Assembly (NCBI GenBank): GCA_032622095.1
Contig: CP136065.1
Span: 42,755,503-42,819,502 of the forward strand
Length of the DNA stretch: 64,000 nt
Reading direction: 5' to 3'
Origin: Siphonodentalium dalli
Taxonomy: Eukaryota; Mollusca; Scaphopoda; Gadilida; Siphonodentaliidae
A model generated the notes under the pieces. That model was not told the DNA's origin. It ran no database searches and saw nothing but the letters and a program-made list of their open reading frames with translations. Both the position numbers and the translations under genes were made by a program. Shown here one piece after another: positions 58,421-64,000 of the stretch. Every line of letters starts with the position of its first letter. Position 1 is the first letter of the stretch.

Positions 58421-61400
58421 ATTATCTCCCAGTAATACGCGGGGGAGGTTCTCATATGAACATATTATCTGCCGGTCATACACGGTGGAGGTTCATATTA
58501 TCCGCCGGTCATACACGAGGGAAGTTTTCTTATTATCCTCCAGTCATACGCGGGGGAGGTTCTGATATGAACATATTATCTGCCGGTCTTATGCGTTGGA
58601 GGTTCATATTATCCACCGGTCATACGCGAGGGAGGTTCTCATATTATCCTCCGGTCATACGATGGGGAGGTTCTCATATGAACATATTAACTGCCGGTCA
58701 TACGCGAGGCAGGTTCTCATATTATCCACTGGTTATACATGAGGGAGGTTCTCATATTATCATCCGGTCATACATAGGGGAGGTTCTCATATGAACATAT
58801 TATCTGCCGGTCATACGCGGTGGAGGTTCATATTATCCGCCGGTCATACGCGAGGGAGGTTCTCATATTATCATCCAGTCATACGTGGGGGAGGTTCTGA
58901 TATGAACATATTATTCGCCGGTCATACGCGTGGAGGTTCATGTTATCTGCCGGTCATATGCGAGGGAGGTTCTCATATTATCCTCCGGTCATACATGGGG
59001 GAGGTTCTGATATGAACATATTATTCACCGGTCATACACGGTGGAGGTTCATATTATCCACCGGTCATACGCGGGGGAGGTTCTGATATGAACATATTAT
59101 CTGCCGGTCTTATGCGTTGGAGGTTCATATTATCCACCGGTCATACGCGAGGGAGGTTCTCATATTATCCTCCGGTCATACGATGGGGAGGTTCTCATAT
59201 GAACATATTAACTGCCGGTCATACGCGAGGTAGGTTCTCATATTATCCACCGGTTATACGTGAGGGAGGTTCTCATATTATCATCCGGTCATACATAGGG
59301 GAGGTTCTCATATGAACATATTATCTGCCGGTCATACGCGGTGGAGGTTCATATTATCCGCCGGTCATACGCGAGGGAGGTTCTCATATTATCCTCCGGT
59401 CATACGTGGGGGAGGTTCTGATATGAACATATTATTCGCCGGTCATATGCGTGGAGGTTCATGTTATCTGCCGGTCATATGCGAGGGAGGTTCTCATATT
59501 ATCCTCCGGTCATACATGGGGGAGGTTCTGATATGAACATATTATTCGCCGGTCATACACGGTGGAGGTTCATATTATCCACTGGTCATACACGGTGGAG
59601 GTTCTCATATGAACATATTATCTGCCAGTCATATGCGTTGGAGGTTCATATTATCCACCGGTCATACGCGAGGGAGGTTCTCATATTATCCTCCGGTCAT
59701 ACGATGGGGAGGTTCTCATATGAACATATTAACTGCCGGTCATACGCGAGGGAGGGTCTCATATTATCCACTGGTTATACATGAGGGAGGTTCTCATAGT
59801 ATCATCCGGTCATACATAGGGGAGGTTCTCATATGAACATATTATCTGCCGGTCATACGCGGTGGAGGGTCATATTATCCGCCGGTCATACGCGAGGGAG
59901 GTTCTCATATTATCATCCAGTCATACGTGGGGGAGGTTCTGATATGAACATATTATTCGCCGGTCATACGCGTGGGGGTTCATGTTATCTGCCGGTCATA
60001 TGCGAGGGAGGTTCTCATATTATCCTCCGGTCATACATGGGGGAGGTTCTGATATGAACATATTATTCGCCGGTCATACACGGTGGAGGTTCATATTATC
60101 CACCGGTCATACATGGTGGAGGTTCTCATATGAACATATTATCCACCGGTCATACGGGGTGGAGGTTTATATTATCCGCCGGTCATACGCGAGGGAGGTT
60201 CTCATATTATCCACCGGTCATACGCGAGGGAGGTTCTCATATTATCCTCCGGTCATACGTTGGGGAGGTTCTCATATGAACATATTATCCGCCGGTCATA
60301 CGCGGTGGAGGTTCATATTATCCACCGGTCATACGCGAGGGAGGTTCTCATATTATCCTCCGGTCATATGAGGGGGAGGTTCTGATATGAACATATTATC
60401 CTCCGGTCATACGCGAGGGAGGTTCTCATATTATCCACCGGTCATACACGAGGGAGGTTCTCATATTATTCTCCGGTCATACGTAGGGGAGGCTCTCATA
60501 TGGACATATTATCTGCCGGTCATACGCGGTGGAGGTTCATATTATCCGCCGGTCATACGCGAGGGAAGTTTTCATATTATCCTCCAGTCATATGCGGGGG
60601 AGGTTCTGATATGAACATATTATCTGCCGGTCATACGCGAGGGAAGTTCTCATATTATCCTCCGGTCATACGATGGGGAGGTTCTCATATAAACATATTA
60701 TCCGCCGGTAATACGCGAGGGATGTTCTCATATTATCCACCGGTTATACGCGAGGGATGTTCTCATATTAGCCTCCGGTCATACATAGGGGAGGTTCTCA
60801 TATGAACATATTATCTGCCGGTCATACGCGGTGGAGGTTCATATTATCCGCCAGTCATACGCGAGGGAGGTTCTCATATTATCCTCCGGTCATACGTGGG
60901 GGAGGTTCTGATATGAACATATTATTCGCCGGTCATACGCAGTGGAGGTTCATATTATCCACCGGTCATACACGGTGGAAGTTCTCATATGAACATATTA
61001 TCCGCCGGTCATACGCAAGGGAGGTTCTCACATTATCCACCGGTTATACGCGAGGGAGGTTCTCATATTAGCCTCCGGTCATACATAGGGGAGGTTCTCA
61101 TATGAACATATTATCTGCCGGTCATACGCGGTGGAGGTTCATATTATCCCCCAGTCATACGCGAGGGAGGTTCTCATATTATCCTCCGGTCATACGTGGG
61201 GGAGGTTCTGATATGAACATATTATTCGCCGGTCATACGCAGTGGAGGTTCATATTATCCACCGGTCATACACGGTGGAAGTTCTTATATGAACATATTA
61301 TCCGCCGGTCATACGCGGTGGAGGTTCATATTATCTGCCGGTCATACGCGAGGGAAGTTCTCATATTATCCTCCGGTCATACGATGGGGAGGTTCTCATA

Positions 61401-62743
61401 TGAACATATTATCCGCCGGTCATACGCGAGGGAGGTTCTCATATTATCCACCGGTTATACACGAGGGAGGTTCTCATATTAGCCTCCGGTCATACATAGG
61501 GGAGGTTCACATATGAACATATTATCTGCCGGTCATACGCGGTGGAGGTTCATATTATCCGCCAGTCATACGCGAGGGAGGTTCTCATATTATCCTCCGG
61601 TCATACGTGGGTGAGGTTCTGATATGAACATATTATTCGCCGGTCATACGCAGTGGAGGTTCATATTATCCACCGGTCATACACGGTGGAAGTTCTCATA
61701 TGAACATATTATCCGCCGGTCATACGCGGTGGAGGTTCATATTATCTGCCGGTCATAAGCGAGGGAAGTTCTCATATTATCCTCCGATCATATGTGGGGG
61801 AGGTTCTGATATGAACATATTATCCGCCGGTCATACGCGGTGGAGGTTCATATTATCCGCCGGTCATATGCGAGGGAGGTTCTCATATTATCCACCGGTC
61901 ATACGCGAGGGAGGTTCTTATATTATCCTCCGGTCATACGTTGGGGAGGTTCTCATATGAACATATTATCCGCCGGTCATACGCGGTGGAGGTTCATATT
62001 ATCCGCCGGTCATACGCGAGGGAGGTTCTCATATTATCCTCCGGTCATACGTTGGGGAGGTTCTCATATGAACATATTATCTGTCGGTCATACGCGGTGG
62101 AGATTCATATTATTCGCCGATCATACGCGAGGGAAGTTCTCATATTATCCTTCGGTCATATGTGGGGGAGGTTCTGATATGAACATATTATCCGCCGGTC
62201 ATACACGGTGGAGGTTCATATTATCCACCGGTCATACGTAGGGGAGGTTCTCATATGAACATATTATCTGCCGGTCATACGCAGTGGAGGTTCTCATATG
62301 AACATATTATCCGCCGGTCATACGTGGGGGAGGTTCTCATATGAACATATTATCCGCCGGTCATACGCGGTGGAGGTTCATATTATCCGCCGGTCATACG
62401 CGAGGGAAGTTCTCATATTATCCTTCGGTCATAGGTGGGGGAGGTTCTGATATGAACATATTATCTGCCGGTCATACGCGGTGGAGGTTCATATTATCCA
62501 CCGGTCATACGCGGTGGAGGTTCATATTATCCGCCGGTCATACGCGAGGGAAGTTCTCATATTATCCTTCGGTCATAGGTGGGGGAGGTTCTGATATGTA
62601 CATATTATCTGCCGGTCATACGCGGTGGAGGTTCATATTATCCACCGGTCATACGCGGTGGAGGTTCTCATATGAACATATTATCTGCCGGTCATATGCG
62701 AGGGAGGTTCTCATATTATCCACCGGTCACACCCGAGGGAGGA
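58421..62743 (+). repeat. forward array of 33/35/43 bp units, ~4.3 kb
   Basis: Three subunit types share ggaggttc...ccggtcatacgc: a 33 bp type (ggaggttcatattatcc start), a ~35 bp type (ggaggttctcatattatcc start) and a 43 bp type with atatgaacatattat. One of each makes 111 bp. Higher-order units of 521 bp (three copies, for example starts 58567, 59088, 59609) and then 300 and 411 bp (300+111; starts 60802, 61102, 61513) are visible. Long open frames through the array are by-products. Confidence 0.93.
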
Positions 62744-63049
62744 TATGATCGGCGGATAATATGTTCATATGAGGACCTCCCCAACGTATGACCAGAGGAT
62801 AATATGAGAACCTCCCTCGCGTATGACCGGTGGATAATATGAACCTCCACCGCATATGACCAGCAGATAATATGTTCATATCAGAACCTCCCCCGCGTAT
62901 GACCGGAGGATAAAATGAGAACTTCCCTCGCGTATGACTGGCGGATAATATGAACCTCCACCGCGTATGACCGGCAGATAATATGTTCATATGAGAACCT
63001 CCCCCGCGTATGACTGGCAGATAATATGAGAACCTCCACCGCATATGAA
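62744..63049 (-). repeat. inverted array of the same 33/35/43 bp units, ~0.3 kb
   Basis: From gatcggcggataatatg on, units read as the reverse complement of the forward array (gaacctcc, cgtatgaccgg, ggataatatg). The switch lies at about 62743, right after cccgagggagg. About eight units are present before the unique right arm. Confidence 0.92.
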
Positions 63050-63783
63050 TGGCGGACACATAAGTTTTTAAGTCTATAAACACTATTTGATTTGAATATT
63101 CTTTTGAATAATCTTACCATTGACATATTCATTCGTTCAAACCAGTTGATCTATTTTGTAACTTGGCTTTTAATCGCTGGGCTCCGGCATCTGGGCTTTT
63201 AGTCACAACTGAAATAAAAATAAGTGAGAATATCTTGGAGCGAATTTCTGCAACAATTTCACCGCCTGGTGGGACCCATTTAAAAAATAATACATTCCCT
63301 GTGTCTAATCCTACATTTTGATATACCATACGTCCCATTATATTGAATATACCAGCTGAAATCGATCCTGTAATTGTAAACATCGAGTCTAGTTTTAACT
63401 TCCGGGGTCCGGTCAGTGACGGGGTTAATATGTGTGGATAGGGCGAATGTGGACCTTTCGTGAGACACCAAAAGGAACCCTCTACGCGCTGTATTCCTCG
63501 AGATATCGGCCGTCCCACGCAATTTGAAAATCCCGTCCCGCAGATTGTCATGCTATCCCAAATTCCACCCCATGTTAGGTCAGTTGTCGATCAAATAATG
63601 CAACTTCTGGTGTCCGGTCAGTGGCGGGGTTAATATGTGTGGATAGGGCGAATTTGGGCCAAAATGAGCCCCCTACGCCCTGTATTCCTCGAGATATCGG
63701 CCGTCCCACGCAATTTGAAATTCTGTCCCGCAGATTGTCGTTTTGTCCCATATCCCATCCCATCCCGCAGATTGTCATGTCCC
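63050..63783 (-). repeat. right foldback arm (inverted copy of 57418-58420)
   Basis: Reading the minus strand gives the same sequence as the left arm up to tgtccgccattcatatgcgg, including the stretch encoding an 84-codon frame (58062-58316 on the left). The frame differs by substitutions and by its fusion upstream, and is not recognised as a protein family. Confidence 0.88.
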
Positions 63784-64000
63784 CAAAATATCCTGGTATT
63801 TCAAAATGGATTTTCTCAAGATCTGTCAGGAATTACTTTGTGAAATTAGATACAAGCGATTATTATGACACAATATTCAAGAACCATCGATCCATTGGTT
63901 GTTATAACCTTAATTTATTCACCTTTATAGCATGACAACTAGTTTATTCTTCATTTATAGTATATGGTGGTACGATGCTATATTAAAATCTAACTCAACA
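63784..64000. other. window end, nothing recognised
   Basis: AT-rich sequence after the foldback element, with no gene or repeat noted. Confidence 0.5.

Larger units (their letters stand above)
57418..63783. mobile_element. 6.4 kb foldback-like element with unequal inverted arms
   Basis: Outer ends gggacatgacaatctgcggg (57418 on) and its reverse complement (ending 63783) match. Collinear inverted homology continues through 57421-58420 on the left and 63783-63050 on the right. Inside, a forward array of short repeats (58421-62743) meets an inverted array (62744-63049). Long inverted termini carrying tandem repeats are the hallmark of foldback transposons. The left arm also holds ~205 bp (about 57840-58045) missing from the right arm. 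A short ccaaaat is found outside both ends (57409-57415 and 63783-63789), a possible target duplication. No transposase is encoded. Confidence 0.7.

Noticed and set aside
58421-63049. CRISPR-like regular short repeats
   Set aside because: There are no unique spacers: the whole unit repeats, the array changes orientation at ~62743, there are no cas genes, and the context is an intron-bearing animal genome.
1-64000. tRNA, 5S rRNA or other RNA genes
   Set aside because: I found no sequence with a convincing A box plus B box and cloverleaf, and no rRNA-like stretch. A covariance-model scan would be needed to exclude them fully.

Overview
This 64 kb window looks like an AT-rich, intron-containing animal genome, most likely a marine mollusc (probably a bivalve). 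Three things suggest this: a split HSPA12-type heat-shock-70 gene with GT/AG introns, a Penelope-like retroelement, and several tandem-core elements with monomers of about 140-170 bp plus TCTG-type microsatellites, which resemble the Helitron-related 'pearl' elements known from bivalves. The taxon is inference. I see no bacterial gene organisation, rRNA or tRNA. Nearly all the long open frames in the window are by-products of tandem repeats.

Layout. 1-6.9 kb: AT-rich non-coding DNA with small diverged duplications. 6.9-10 kb: minus-strand debris of a LINE C-terminus, plus duplicated repeats. 10.0-22.3 kb: a 12 kb minisatellite with a ~145 bp GC-rich monomer and long-range higher-order duplications, interrupted by a TIR element (11.8-12.6 kb) and by copies of a second ~300 bp repeat. 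22.3-25.75 kb: a satellite of about six ~549 bp monomers. 25.8-28.17 kb: further tandem repeats lying between two identical 31 bp hairpins. 28.17-38.73 kb: a head-to-tail array of a 2,464 bp unit made from a truncated Ty3/gypsy-like retroelement (Gag zinc knuckle, protease and part of RT, with the RT catalytic DD replaced by NN). The middle copy carries a complete 3,445 bp non-autonomous Helitron whose exact empty site survives in the neighbouring copies.

38.8-50.0 kb: the only convincing host gene, an HSPA12-like gene on the minus strand. Three exons join in phase (49961-49656, 39792-39574, 38965-38809) and encode only the N-terminal ~227 residues of a protein usually about 650-700 residues long. 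No later exon is recognisable in the remaining 38.8 kb. Intron 1 (~9.9 kb) holds a Penelope-like element with two apparently identical 529 bp pseudo-LTRs, ~160 bp tandem repeats and a piggyBac-type MITE. The Penelope element has its GIY-YIG endonuclease in a second, overlapping frame, and a segment resembling the RT thumb lies after GIY-YIG instead of before it.

50-57.4 kb: non-coding DNA with small hairpins, microsatellites and a long G run. 57.4-63.8 kb: a 6.4 kb foldback-like inverted structure. Its unique arms (57.4-58.4 and 63.05-63.78 kb) flank a 4.3 kb forward array and a 0.3 kb inverted array of 33/35/43 bp units. The most noteworthy items are this foldback structure, the Helitron-in-array insertion with its empty site, and the unusual Penelope domain order.
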